From the NCBI RefSeq assembly GCF_001884065.1, contig NZ_MACH01000003.1:51503-115502 (forward strand): a stretch of 64,000 nucleotides of DNA, in the 5' to 3' direction. Positions within the stretch are counted from its first letter, which is position 1; each line of letters begins with the position of its first letter. A program made the position numbers and the translations under genes. Positions 9,442 through 17,324 of this stretch are shown here, one piece after another. The DNA comes from Bacillus proteolyticus. GTDB lineage: Bacteria; Bacillota; Bacilli; Bacillales; Bacillaceae_G. Under the pieces are notes generated by a model, which worked only from the letters and a program-made list of their open reading frames with translations, was not told the DNA's origin and did not search any database.

Positions 9442-9452
9442 AAGGTGATGAT

Positions 9453-10883
9453 ATGTCTTTAAAACGAAATATGGTGTTTGGAATAGTTGGATTGTTGATT
9501 CCAATTCTTGTTCTTTTGTATGCGGTTGTTTATATTGCACTGGAGAAGAATGTGTATCATAATGCGGCAGATTCCTTAGAAAAGTTAAGTGTGGAAGCGC
9601 AAATTTATACGATGAATTATTTAGAGAAGGAAGCAGAAGTAGAGACGCTAGGTCCTAATTCACTTTTAATCGCTTCTTATTTAGCGAAGCGAATGGATGT
9701 CCGGGTACAGATGATTGGGAAGAATGGAGATGTTGTTGCAGATACACAAAAGGGAGCATTACTTCATCGAAATATCGACATTGAGAGTTCTTTGAAGGGA
9801 AAGAAGTCTTATGTTTTTGAGGAGGGAGACCCCGCTCCAATTCTTTTGTTTTCAAGTCCGGTTTATTATGGAAACGATGTCATTGGAAGCATTCGTTTCA
9901 TAAATGAGCTAACGGATGAGAAGGAAGTTTTAACGAATGTGAGTTGGACGTTTTTAATGACATCTCTTTGCTTAGTGGCCGCCGGTATTTTCTTTGCGAT
10001 TCGTTTGGCGAAGTCTCTTCATAAACCAATTGATCAGTTAAGGCAAATGGCGCATCGGCTTGCGAATGGAGATTATGAAAGTAAGATTGAGTTAAATGAG
10101 TATGTGGAAATTGCGCAGCTTTCAGCGTCCTTTAATGCGATGGCTGACGGAATTGAACTACATATTAAACAGTTGAAGGAAGAGAAAGAGAAGCAGAAAG
10201 ATTTCTTAGATCGAATTACGCATGAGTTGAAAACACCGTTAACAGCGATTATCGGTTATGTAGATTTAATTCCGAAGTTACAATCTAAGGAGGATGTGCA
10301 GGAGAGTCTCCGTTATGTGGCTGTAGAAAGTGAGCGTCTATTATCACTTGTAGAGGAATTACTTAAGTCTTCAAAGTACGGGAAGAGTACGTTTGAAGTG
10401 TCACCTACAGTCGTGAATATAAAGGAATTGGCGGAAGAAGCAGTTTCGATTGTGAAACTCAGGTTGCGGCAGTTTGAAATTGAAGTTATGAATGAGTTAA
10501 TGGAAGTACACGTCGTTGCGGATTTTGATAAGACGAAGCAAATTTTCTTGAATGTGCTTGATAATGCGATTAAATATAGTGATGCTACGCGAGTTCGTAT
10601 GAATGTAATTATAAATGAGCAGGAAGCAAAGGTTTTTGTTCATGATGATGGTATTGGTATGGATGAAGGTGTGCTTGCAGAGTGGAATGAGTCTCCGGAA
10701 GGTAAGGTGCTTCCTTCTAGTTACGGGAATGGCTATGGTTTATACATTTGTCAGGAGATTATGAAGAAGCAAGGCGGGAGTATGCGAATTGAGAGTAGTG
10801 AAGAAATGGGAACTACAATATGTATGACATTTTTACTCCCAAGACGGATGGAAGACATAAAAAACTTGAAAGCGGTTAAATGA
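9453..10883 (+). CDS. Sensor histidine kinase
   Basis: About 476 residues: membrane helix 8-29, an extracellular domain of roughly 135 residues, helix 164-184, a HAMP linker to about 237, then HisKA with phosphorylated H257 in RITHELKTPLTA, and an HATPase domain with N box LNVLDNAIKYSD, G1 VHDDGIGMD and G2 YGNGYGLYICQE. AAAGGTGAT lies 4 bases before the ATG at 9453; the TTG at 9435 is less likely. It should phosphorylate the upstream regulator. The extracellular loop is the natural docking site for the binding lipoprotein encoded two genes downstream, as in the Salmonella Pgt system; that is inference. Confidence 0.92.
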   Translation: MSLKRNMVFGIVGLLIPILVLLYAVVYIALEKNVYHNAADSLEKLSVEAQIYTMNYLEKEAEVETLGPNSLLIASYLAKRMDVRVQMIGKNGDVVADTQKGALLHRNIDIESSLKGKKSYVFEEGDPAPILLFSSPVYYGNDVIGSIRFINELTDEKEVLTNVSWTFLMTSLCLVAAGIFFAIRLAKSLHKPIDQLRQMAHRLANGDYESKIELNEYVEIAQLSASFNAMADGIELHIKQLKEEKEKQKDFLDRITHELKTPLTAIIGYVDLIPKLQSKEDVQESLRYVAVESERLLSLVEELLKSSKYGKSTFEVSPTVVNIKELAEEAVSIVKLRLRQFEIEVMNELMEVHVVADFDKTKQIFLNVLDNAIKYSDATRVRMNVIINEQEAKVFVHDDGIGMDEGVLAEWNESPEGKVLPSSYGNGYGLYICQEIMKKQGGSMRIESSEEMGTTICMTFLLPRRMEDIKNLKAVK

Positions 10884-10949
10884 TACATTTATGAAACAAT
10901 TATGCGGTATTTTCGAAACAACGTTTTTTTATCTTGGAGGTAGGCAGAA

Positions 10950-11732
10950 ATGAAAAGGCTATCATTTCAAATTCTTGTGTTTGTCTTTTGTATGATCGTT
11001 TCTCTTATTTTGTTTTATGTTATTGAGAAGCAAATATATAATCGAATCACGATTGTGGATGACAAACAAGCCGTTTTACAAAGAGTGAATGAATCCCTTC
11101 CTACTGAAGTGAAAGTAAGGCATGAGAAGTGGGGAGAAATTGTTGTAACGGATGAAGTTCGTTTGCATACGATTGTTTCATTCTTTGACCGAATTCGAGT
11201 AGAACCGAGAGAAGCGAGGAATCAAGAACAAGTATTTACTGGAGAAGTAACGTACTTGAATGGACATAAACGTACTTTTGCAGTAGGTGACTTGTTCCAG
11301 TATGAGGCTAATGTATACGGAAAGAATGGTACGGATCCGATGATCTCAGTATTGCAAACGTATTTGTTAAGTCTGTATTATACACCAGAGCGCATTAGTA
11401 ATTTCTTTGCGGAGGCAAAGGAAGTTGTAGTGAGGCAAGGGGATGTAATACGTACTATAGATCTTACGCAAATATTTGATTCTATTCGATACGCAAAGCA
11501 AATTACAGATTACGGAGAAATTCAGAAATTATTACAATCACAGAATGAACCGACTGCTTATATTACTGCCTATAAAACAGGCAAGCGTGTAAAGAATGAG
11601 CGAGAGGATATTCTTACGATTTCTGTGTATCCATCGTACTTTGTTGTGCAATATCTCGGTGATAATAACGGGAATGTCATGTATATGAAAGGCTCTCTAG
11701 CAGAGTTATTCGTAAAGGAGAATGCGTCATGA
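10950..11732 (+). CDS. Membrane-anchored protein of the Pgt-like sensing operon (DUF3919-like)
   Basis: A 260-residue protein with one N-terminal membrane helix (about 7-27) and an extracellular remainder with alternating beta-type segments and no Cys after the helix. I believe it matches the family annotated DUF3919, which is found next to this two-component system in the B. cereus group, but no function is known. TTGGAGG precedes the ATG. The last four bases overlap the next gene (ATGA). Being between the kinase and a binding lipoprotein, it is a good candidate for a periplasmic-side accessory of signal perception. In Salmonella that operon has no obvious counterpart of this protein. Confidence 0.7.
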   Translation: MKRLSFQILVFVFCMIVSLILFYVIEKQIYNRITIVDDKQAVLQRVNESLPTEVKVRHEKWGEIVVTDEVRLHTIVSFFDRIRVEPREARNQEQVFTGEVTYLNGHKRTFAVGDLFQYEANVYGKNGTDPMISVLQTYLLSLYYTPERISNFFAEAKEVVVRQGDVIRTIDLTQIFDSIRYAKQITDYGEIQKLLQSQNEPTAYITAYKTGKRVKNEREDILTISVYPSYFVVQYLGDNNGNVMYMKGSLAELFVKENAS

Positions 11733-12763
11733 GAAAGATAGCCTTTTTCTTCTTTTTGCTAGTAATTGGAGGAGCGATGTCTAGTTGCTCTCGAGATACA
11801 ACCTCTATTAAATATAATAAAAGTGGTCTCCCTATTTTGGAGGATCGTCATCTTGTTGCATATGTAGCGGCCCGCGAGGAAGTTGGTGAGGCATTGCTTT
11901 CATCATTTTGTAAACCGCGAGGATGTACGTATGAATTTATTCGTCTTTCGACAGAAGAACTTCTTCGAAGAGTGGAAGAGGAATCTGGAAATCCGAAAGC
12001 GGATATTATTATTGGCGGTACAGTAGATGCACATCAAATGATGAAGCAAAAAGATCTGTCTATTCCTGTGACGAGCCAGCATGCGAATCGTATTTCAAAA
12101 ACTGTTAAAGATAAAGATGGTTATTGGTACGGTTACGAAGTAGAGAAATTGGCAATCGCAATTAATAAAGAGCGGTGGAACGAAGAAATAGCACCGCTCG
12201 GTCTACCGTATCCATCCAGGTGGCAAGATTTATTAAACTCTGCGTACACTGGAAAGATTGTTATGCCAGATCCAAATGTTTCGGGTACTGCATATACGTT
12301 TTTTCAATCACTTATTGATACTTTAGGTGAAGAGGAAGCGAAGGCGTATGTGAGGCATCTTGCAGGACAGGTTGGAGAAGTAACCGTGAATGGTTACATA
12401 CCAGCAGAACTTGTGGCAAGTGGTGAATATATGATAGGCATCAATTTTATGGGAGATCAGAGAATGCTTCAAAAACGAGGATTTCCTATTTTAAGTAACG
12501 AACCTGAGCAAACAGGTTTGTCTGTCAATGCGATTTCAAAACTAAAACGTGCACCGAGTGGTATTATTGCGGATTTATTTATTGATTATTGTTTATCAGA
12601 AGAAGCGGGTCACATTTTAGAAAAAGTTTCGTTTGGCGTACCAACGATGTTTGCGAAGAATGAGAAAGAAATAGAAGGACAGCCGGTTAGAAGGACGAAC
12701 CAAAATATATCAAATAGTGGAATAATCGAGATATGGAATAGACAGCGTCTCTCTCAAAAGTGA
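11729..12763 (+). CDS. PgtC-like extracellular solute-binding lipoprotein
   Basis: A 344-residue lipoprotein: signal peptide with lipobox-like AMSSC at the end of the hydrophobic stretch, then a type-2 periplasmic-binding-protein fold of the iron/phosphoglycerate class. Recognisable segments are KADIIIGG, YWYGYEVEKLAIAIN, YPSRWQDLLNSAYTGKIVMPDP and GTAYTFFQSLI. No ABC permease or ATPase is present in the operon, so it is probably a sensor component rather than a transporter subunit, like PgtC of Salmonella. It overlaps the previous gene by 4 bases and is followed after 19 bases by the transporter gene. The ligand is not proven by sequence. Confidence 0.85.
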   Translation: MRKIAFFFFLLVIGGAMSSCSRDTTSIKYNKSGLPILEDRHLVAYVAAREEVGEALLSSFCKPRGCTYEFIRLSTEELLRRVEEESGNPKADIIIGGTVDAHQMMKQKDLSIPVTSQHANRISKTVKDKDGYWYGYEVEKLAIAINKERWNEEIAPLGLPYPSRWQDLLNSAYTGKIVMPDPNVSGTAYTFFQSLIDTLGEEEAKAYVRHLAGQVGEVTVNGYIPAELVASGEYMIGINFMGDQRMLQKRGFPILSNEPEQTGLSVNAISKLKRAPSGIIADLFIDYCLSEEAGHILEKVSFGVPTMFAKNEKEIEGQPVRRTNQNISNSGIIEIWNRQRLSQK

Positions 12764-12782
12764 GAAAAGGAGACGAGAGTAT

Positions 12783-14117
12783 ATGTTTAAATGGCTTAAG
12801 CCAGCACCTGCAATTGAGAGATTACCAGCGGATATGATCGCTAAAGTATATACATTACTACGTATTCGTGTGCTAATCGGAATCTCAGTTGGATATGCTG
12901 CTTATTATTTAGTTCGCAGTAATTTTACGTTATCAAGTACGTATTTAGTACAAGAATATGGTTTTAGTACAGCTGAAATTGGACTACTAGGTTCAGTAAT
13001 GGCGATTGTTTATGGATTTAGTAAGTTCTTTATGGGGAATTTATCAGATAAAGCTTTTGCCCAGCGCTTTATCGCAGTCGGATTATTCTTATCAGGGCTT
13101 GTAAATATTTGTTTCGGGTTTGCATCTTCTTTTGGAATGATTGTTACATTACTTGTCCTGAACGGTATTGTACAAGGTATGGGAGCACCACCTTGTAGTA
13201 TCGTTATGACGAAATGGTTCTCAAAGAAAGAACGTGGTACGAAAACAGGCATTTGGAATATTTCACATAACGTTGGCGGAATGCTTGTGCCACCACTTGT
13301 CGGAATCGGTGTAGGCATTTTCGGTGAAAGTCATTGGCAAGGCGGCGTGTTTATTTTCCCAGCGATTATCGCAATGGTAATTTCAGTTCTTGTTTGGATC
13401 AATGCGAAGGATACACCAGAGTCTGAAGGTCTTCCTCCAATTGATGAGTATCGTAATGACTATGAAAATCTTGAAAAAGCAGATAATGCTAACAAGATGT
13501 CACCAAAAGAAATTTTAATGAAATACGTAGTGAAAAATAAATTTGTATGGTTCTTATGTATTGCGAATGCATTTGTTTATTTAATTCGTTTCGGTGTTAT
13601 TAACTGGGTCCCACTTTATTTAACGACAGTTAAAGGTTTTTCAAAAAATGAAGCACATGCAGCATACGCAATCTTTGAAGGTATGGCAATTCCAAGTTCA
13701 TTAATTGTTGGTCTTTTAAGTGATAAATTATTTAAAGGGAAACGTATGCCATTGTGTATTATTAGTATGGTTGGAGTTGTTATTGGTACGTTTGTATATT
13801 GGCAAGCAACTAGCGTACTTGTTGTAAGTATTGCCGTTTCGATTATCGGATGTTTAATTTACGTACCACAGTTCTTAATCGGTTTAAGTGCGATGGAATT
13901 AGTACCGAAATTTGCAGTAGGTACGACAGTTGGTATGTGTGGTCTGTTCGGTTATGTGGGCGGAAGTCTTGTAGCAAACGCAGCAATCGGTGTTATTGTT
14001 GATCGTTCTGGCTGGGACGGTTGCTTCATCTTACTATTAACAGGTGCCGTTTTATCAACAATCTTCTTGTTCATCGTTCAACGTGGGCACGAGAGAAAAG
14101 ATACAAAAGTAGCGTAA
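12783..14117 (+). CDS. pgtP: PgtP-like phosphoglycerate/organophosphate:phosphate antiporter
   Basis: A 444-residue, 12-helix MFS transporter of the organophosphate:phosphate antiporter family (GlpT, UhpT, PgtP). The substrate-binding arginine is R45 in YYLVRSNFTLS, the same position as in GlpT, and the second is in VYLIRFGVINW. MGAPPCSIVMTKWFSKKERG is the typical loop after helix 4. Phosphoglycerate is preferred over glycerol 3-phosphate as substrate because the operon carries a Pgt-like two-component system and PgtC-like protein. AAAGGAGACGAG precedes the ATG. Its 3' end recurs, diverged, 1.1 kb downstream. Confidence 0.85.
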   Translation: MFKWLKPAPAIERLPADMIAKVYTLLRIRVLIGISVGYAAYYLVRSNFTLSSTYLVQEYGFSTAEIGLLGSVMAIVYGFSKFFMGNLSDKAFAQRFIAVGLFLSGLVNICFGFASSFGMIVTLLVLNGIVQGMGAPPCSIVMTKWFSKKERGTKTGIWNISHNVGGMLVPPLVGIGVGIFGESHWQGGVFIFPAIIAMVISVLVWINAKDTPESEGLPPIDEYRNDYENLEKADNANKMSPKEILMKYVVKNKFVWFLCIANAFVYLIRFGVINWVPLYLTTVKGFSKNEAHAAYAIFEGMAIPSSLIVGLLSDKLFKGKRMPLCIISMVGVVIGTFVYWQATSVLVVSIAVSIIGCLIYVPQFLIGLSAMELVPKFAVGTTVGMCGLFGYVGGSLVANAAIGVIVDRSGWDGCFILLLTGAVLSTIFLFIVQRGHERKDTKVA

Positions 14118-14129
14118 TAGTTAGTTAGA

Positions 14130-14166
14130 AAAGCTATCCAAAGATTATTTTGGATAGCTTTATTTG
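14130..14166 (+). terminator. Terminator after pgtP
   Basis: AAAGCTATCCAAA and TTTTGGATAGCTTT pair around GATTA, followed by TATTTGTA. The same hairpin, with changes that weaken it, is present in the duplicated copy at about 15224-15260. Confidence 0.85.
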
Positions 14167-14407
14167 TATAAAATAACAATCCCTTAAAACTATCTGAAAG
14201 GATAAGGTGTCATATTTCCGATCATTAGAAGTTTTGTTGCAATATAATTGATTGTGTAAAACGTTATAAAGTGGGTGTAATAATATATATAAGTTTACTA
14301 TAAAGTATCATCATGTATAAATGGCTTCAGGATAACCGATAATGTTTGTAAAAAGCATAAGAGGAGAACAATACGCTATACCATATAGAATACAAAAATC
14401 ACATCTT

Positions 14408-14755
14408 TTAAGATTTTATAAACGTTATTATAATATAAACTCCGACAGTGAAACATTCAGCTCCGTTAATGATAACTTCAGCATTGACAGTCGAACATTC
14501 AGCTCCGTTAATAATAACTTCAGCATTGACAGTCGAACATTCAGCTCCGTTAATAATAACCTCAGCATTGACAGTTGAACATTCAGCTTCGTTAATAATA
14601 ACCTCAGCATTGACAGTCGAACATTCAGCTTCGTTAATAATAACTTCAGCATTGACAGTCGAACATTCAGCTTCGTTAATAATAACTTCAGCATTGACAG
14701 TCGAACATTCAGCTTCGTCTATGATGATATCAGCTTTGACTAGCAGAGTGTTATT
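14408..14755 (-). pseudogene. Remnant of a 14-residue repeat protein (minus strand)
   Basis: On the minus strand one frame is open for about 116 codons from the stop at 14756-14758 to the TAA at 14408-14410. It reads as repeats of TVNAEVIINEAECS. Of the differences between units, three (GAA/GAG, ATT/ATC, TCG/TCA) are synonymous in this frame, one changes Glu to Gly, and the diverged unit reads KADIIIDEAECS, with conservative changes. This suggests past coding in this frame. The frame has no ATG, GTG or TTG; the only near-start is a CTG at 14744-14746 with no ribosome binding site, so I call a gene remnant. Alternating hydrophobic residues suggest a beta-solenoid. The other open frames across the array look less protein-like. 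Confidence 0.45.
14444..14737. repeat. Seven tandem copies of a 42-bp unit
   Basis: Units start at 14444, 14486, 14528, 14570, 14612, 14654 and 14696. Each begins GACAGTSGAACATTCAGC or a close variant and ends in CAGCATT. Because 42 is a multiple of three, frames stay open across the array on both strands. The seventh unit is the most diverged. Copy number is likely to vary between strains. Confidence 0.95.
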
Positions 14756-14844
14756 TTAAATAAGATAATCTTTTTATTATACCATAAGGTCTTTGTTTTT
14801 ATCCGCTGTCTATGGAGGAAATGTTTCTCTGCTTGTAATACAGT

Positions 14845-15070
14845 GAGACAGTTGTCTACTTATTTTTAAAAGATTTTGTAGACACGTATGATTTTCTTTT
14901 GTTCGGAATAGCTATAAGTCAATATTTGTAGACAAAAAGAATATAGTCTCAAAAAAACGTCTACTTTTCGAGACATTTTTTTTGAGACTATTGTCGCATG
15001 TTTTTATTCGGGTGAAACTTTAGTATAGGGGAGATGAACCTATAAACGTAGACTTTTTAATACTAAAGTG
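14845..15070. repeat. Cluster of inverted repeats and GTAGAC motifs
   Basis: No gene is visible here. GTAGAC or its complement occurs at about 14852, 14877, 14927, 14959 and 15047. TAGTCTCAAAAAAA (14944-14957) is inverted at 14977-14990. ACTTTAGTAT (15017-15026) is inverted as ATACTAAAGT (15060-15069), enclosing a second inverted pair TATAGG/CCTATA (15024-15029, 15039-15044). The density of inverted repeats suggests remnants of a small non-coding element. Confidence 0.6.
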
Positions 15071-15087
15071 TAGGACTTATGCTTATA

Positions 15088-15217
15088 TGGTTTATTCATT
15101 GATCACCTTGGTTGGAACGGCTGCTTCCTGTTGCTATTAGCAGGTGGCATTTTATCAACAATCTTCTTGTTCATCGTTCAACGTGGGCACGAGAGAAAAG
15201 GTACAAAAGTAGCGTAA
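15088..15217 (+). pseudogene. Decayed second copy of the pgtP 3' end
   Basis: The last 40 or so codons of pgtP recur here in frame up to the TAA at 15215-15217: NGCFLLLLAGGILSTIF then FIVQRGHERKGTKVA, against DGCFILLLTGAVLSTIF and FIVQRGHERKDTKVA in pgtP. Homology continues past the stop through the terminator hairpin and about 120 bases further, to about 15388, matching 13990-14290. There is no start codon and no homology upstream of 15088. Differences are mostly synonymous or conservative, so the copy probably comes from a once-functional paralogue rather than a recent slip. Confidence 0.85.
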
Positions 15218-15456
15218 TGGTTAGAAAAGCTACCCAAAGATTATTTTGGATAGCCTTATTTATATAAGGTAATCTTCTCCTTAAAACTATCTTAAAAGAT
15301 AAGATGTCATATTTCTAATCATTGGTATTTTTGTTACAATATAATCGAATGTGTAAAACTTTGTAAAAGTAATGTAATATTATGTAATTGTTTTTCAGAA
15401 AGTTTTATACAATTCGACTGTTTATTAAACTATTAAGTTATAAAAGGAGAGAGAAT

Positions 15457-16647
15457 ATGTTACCAAATACGGTTCGTACTCCAAACAAGAAGAAGAAATG
15501 GATTATTGTCGGGGTTATTGCACTAATTGTTATTGTAGCAGCAGTGAATATTTTTGTTATGCAAGGTAAGAAGAAAGGTACGGCGAAGACAGATGCTGTA
15601 AGTTTTGAGAAAGTAACGGAGCGTAAACTTAATAATACGAAGTTAATTTCGGGTCAGGTGAAGCCGGGGAATATTGAAAGCTTCTATGCGGATCCAACTA
15701 AAGGAAAAGTGAAAGATATTGCGGTGAAAGAAGGGCAAGAGGTAGAAAAAGGAACGAAACTCTTCTCTTATGATAATGAAGAAATTAATCTACAGATGAA
15801 GCAAGCTGAGCTTGATCAGAAGATGGCTGATATGCGTTATGATCAAGGGAAAAAGAAGATTGATTCGTTGAAGAAAGAAATTAAGAAGGCAAAAGATAGT
15901 GGGGCTGGGAAAGAAGTAACAGACCCAATGGAAGAGCAAGTAAGTGAGTTAGAAATAGCGCAAAAAACAACTGACCTTGAGAAAGAGAAAGGGAAGTTAC
16001 AGAAAGAAGAGTTAAATAAAAAGCAGAAAGAGCTTACGATTTATAGTAATTTTACTGGTGTTGTTCAAAAGTTAGATAAAGATGCGGCACAAAGTTCATC
16101 TCAAGCGTTAGGTGGACAAGGAAAGGCGTTTTTACAAGTTGCTTCTAAAGATCCGTTCCAGGTTCAAGGTACGTTAACTGAGCTTCAAAAGTCACAAATT
16201 CAAAAGGATCAAACATTTACTGTAACTGCGAAAGCAAATAATAAGAAGAAGTGGACAGGTAAGATTACAGAGGTAAGTGAATTCCCAACGAGTGCAGAGA
16301 TGGCTCAAGCTGGTGGTGTAGGCGAAGCGACTCAAAATATGTCTCAATATACATATAAGGCAAGCCTTGATAGCCAAGATGGTTTATCTCCAGGTTATCA
16401 CGTTTCATTGCAAGTAAATTTAGAGAATAAGACGATGATTGCTGTTCCAAGTAAGAGCATTGTAGAAAAAGGCGATGATGCATTTGTTTATGTTGAGGAT
16501 AAAGGAAAGCTTCGTAAACAAAATGTGAAAAAAGGTTCTACTGATGGAGATTGGACAGAGATTGTTGAAGGCGCAAAAGTGGGGCAAAAGGTGGTTAAAA
16601 ATCCTTCCGACGACGTGTATGACGGAATGGAAGTGAAAGAGAAATGA
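15457..16647 (+). CDS. yknX: YknX/MacA-like efflux adaptor
   Basis: A 396-residue membrane-fusion (HlyD-like) protein: one N-terminal membrane helix (about 15-35), a lipoyl-like beta domain (GKVKDIAVKEGQEVEKGTKL), a long charged coiled coil (about 115-195), and a beta-barrel and membrane-proximal domain. It should form the extracellular hexameric adaptor of a MacB-type ABC efflux pump with the next two genes. In B. subtilis, YknWXYZ protects against the SdpC toxin. AAGGAGAG lies 6 bases before 15457; an in-frame ATG at 15388 would add 23 residues with no ribosome binding site. It overlaps the ATPase gene by 4 bases. Confidence 0.88.
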   Translation: MLPNTVRTPNKKKKWIIVGVIALIVIVAAVNIFVMQGKKKGTAKTDAVSFEKVTERKLNNTKLISGQVKPGNIESFYADPTKGKVKDIAVKEGQEVEKGTKLFSYDNEEINLQMKQAELDQKMADMRYDQGKKKIDSLKKEIKKAKDSGAGKEVTDPMEEQVSELEIAQKTTDLEKEKGKLQKEELNKKQKELTIYSNFTGVVQKLDKDAAQSSSQALGGQGKAFLQVASKDPFQVQGTLTELQKSQIQKDQTFTVTAKANNKKKWTGKITEVSEFPTSAEMAQAGGVGEATQNMSQYTYKASLDSQDGLSPGYHVSLQVNLENKTMIAVPSKSIVEKGDDAFVYVEDKGKLRKQNVKKGSTDGDWTEIVEGAKVGQKVVKNPSDDVYDGMEVKEK

Positions 16648-17324
16648 TTACGTTAAATAATATTGCTAAAACGTATTATCAAGGGAAATTGGCAGTGCCG
16701 ATTTTGCACGGTATTAGTTTAACGATTCAGAGCGGTGAATTTGTTTCGATTATGGGGCCGTCTGGTTCTGGCAAATCAACGCTTATGAATATTATCGGTT
16801 GTTTAGATCGTCCAACAGAAGGTGAATATATGCTGAATGATGTGAATATCTTAACAGCAGACGAGTCAAAGCTTGCTTTAATTCGTAATGAATATATCGG
16901 TTTTGTTTTTCAGCATTTTAATTTGCTGCCACGTCTTTCAGCAGTAGAAAATGTTGAACTTCCGCTCGTATATGGTGGCGTGAAGAAAGCAGAGCGTCGT
17001 CAAAGAGCTCTGGAAGCACTTGGTAAAGTTGGTTTGTCCGACAGAGTTCATCATTTGCCGAATGAGTTATCAGGTGGACAGAAGCAGCGTGTCGCTATTG
17101 CGAGGTCGATTGCGAATAATCCAACGTTCATTATGGCCGATGAGCCAACAGGTGCGCTTGATACGAAGTCTGGTGAGCAAGTTATGGACATTTTCACGAA
17201 GCTCAATGCAGAAGGTACGACGATTGTTATGGTTACGCATGAAGAAGAGGTTGCGGCTTATTCTTCTCGCCGTATTGTACTGAGGGATGGGAAAATTACA
17301 GAAGATAGAAGGTGTGCGGTATGA
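16644..17324 (+). CDS. yknY: MacB-type ABC transporter ATPase (YknY-like)
   Basis: A 226-residue nucleotide-binding subunit: Walker A GPSGSGKST, Q-loop FVFQHFNLLPRL, signature LSGGQKQRVAIARSI, Walker B FIMADEPTGALD and the H-loop VTHEEE. The LPRLSAVENVELPL and TGALD signatures are typical of the MacB/LolD/YknY branch. It energises the permease encoded next. Start and stop codons overlap those of both neighbours by four bases (ATGA), indicating tight translational coupling. Confidence 0.95.
   Translation: MITLNNIAKTYYQGKLAVPILHGISLTIQSGEFVSIMGPSGSGKSTLMNIIGCLDRPTEGEYMLNDVNILTADESKLALIRNEYIGFVFQHFNLLPRLSAVENVELPLVYGGVKKAERRQRALEALGKVGLSDRVHHLPNELSGGQKQRVAIARSIANNPTFIMADEPTGALDTKSGEQVMDIFTKLNAEGTTIVMVTHEEEVAAYSSRRIVLRDGKITEDRRCAV

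Noticed and set aside
14342-14759. Plus-strand open frames across the 42-bp repeats (from 14342 and 14448)
   Set aside because: They have no ribosome binding site, unit differences create a stop in one of them, and substitutions are not synonymous in these frames. They stay open because the unit length is a multiple of three.
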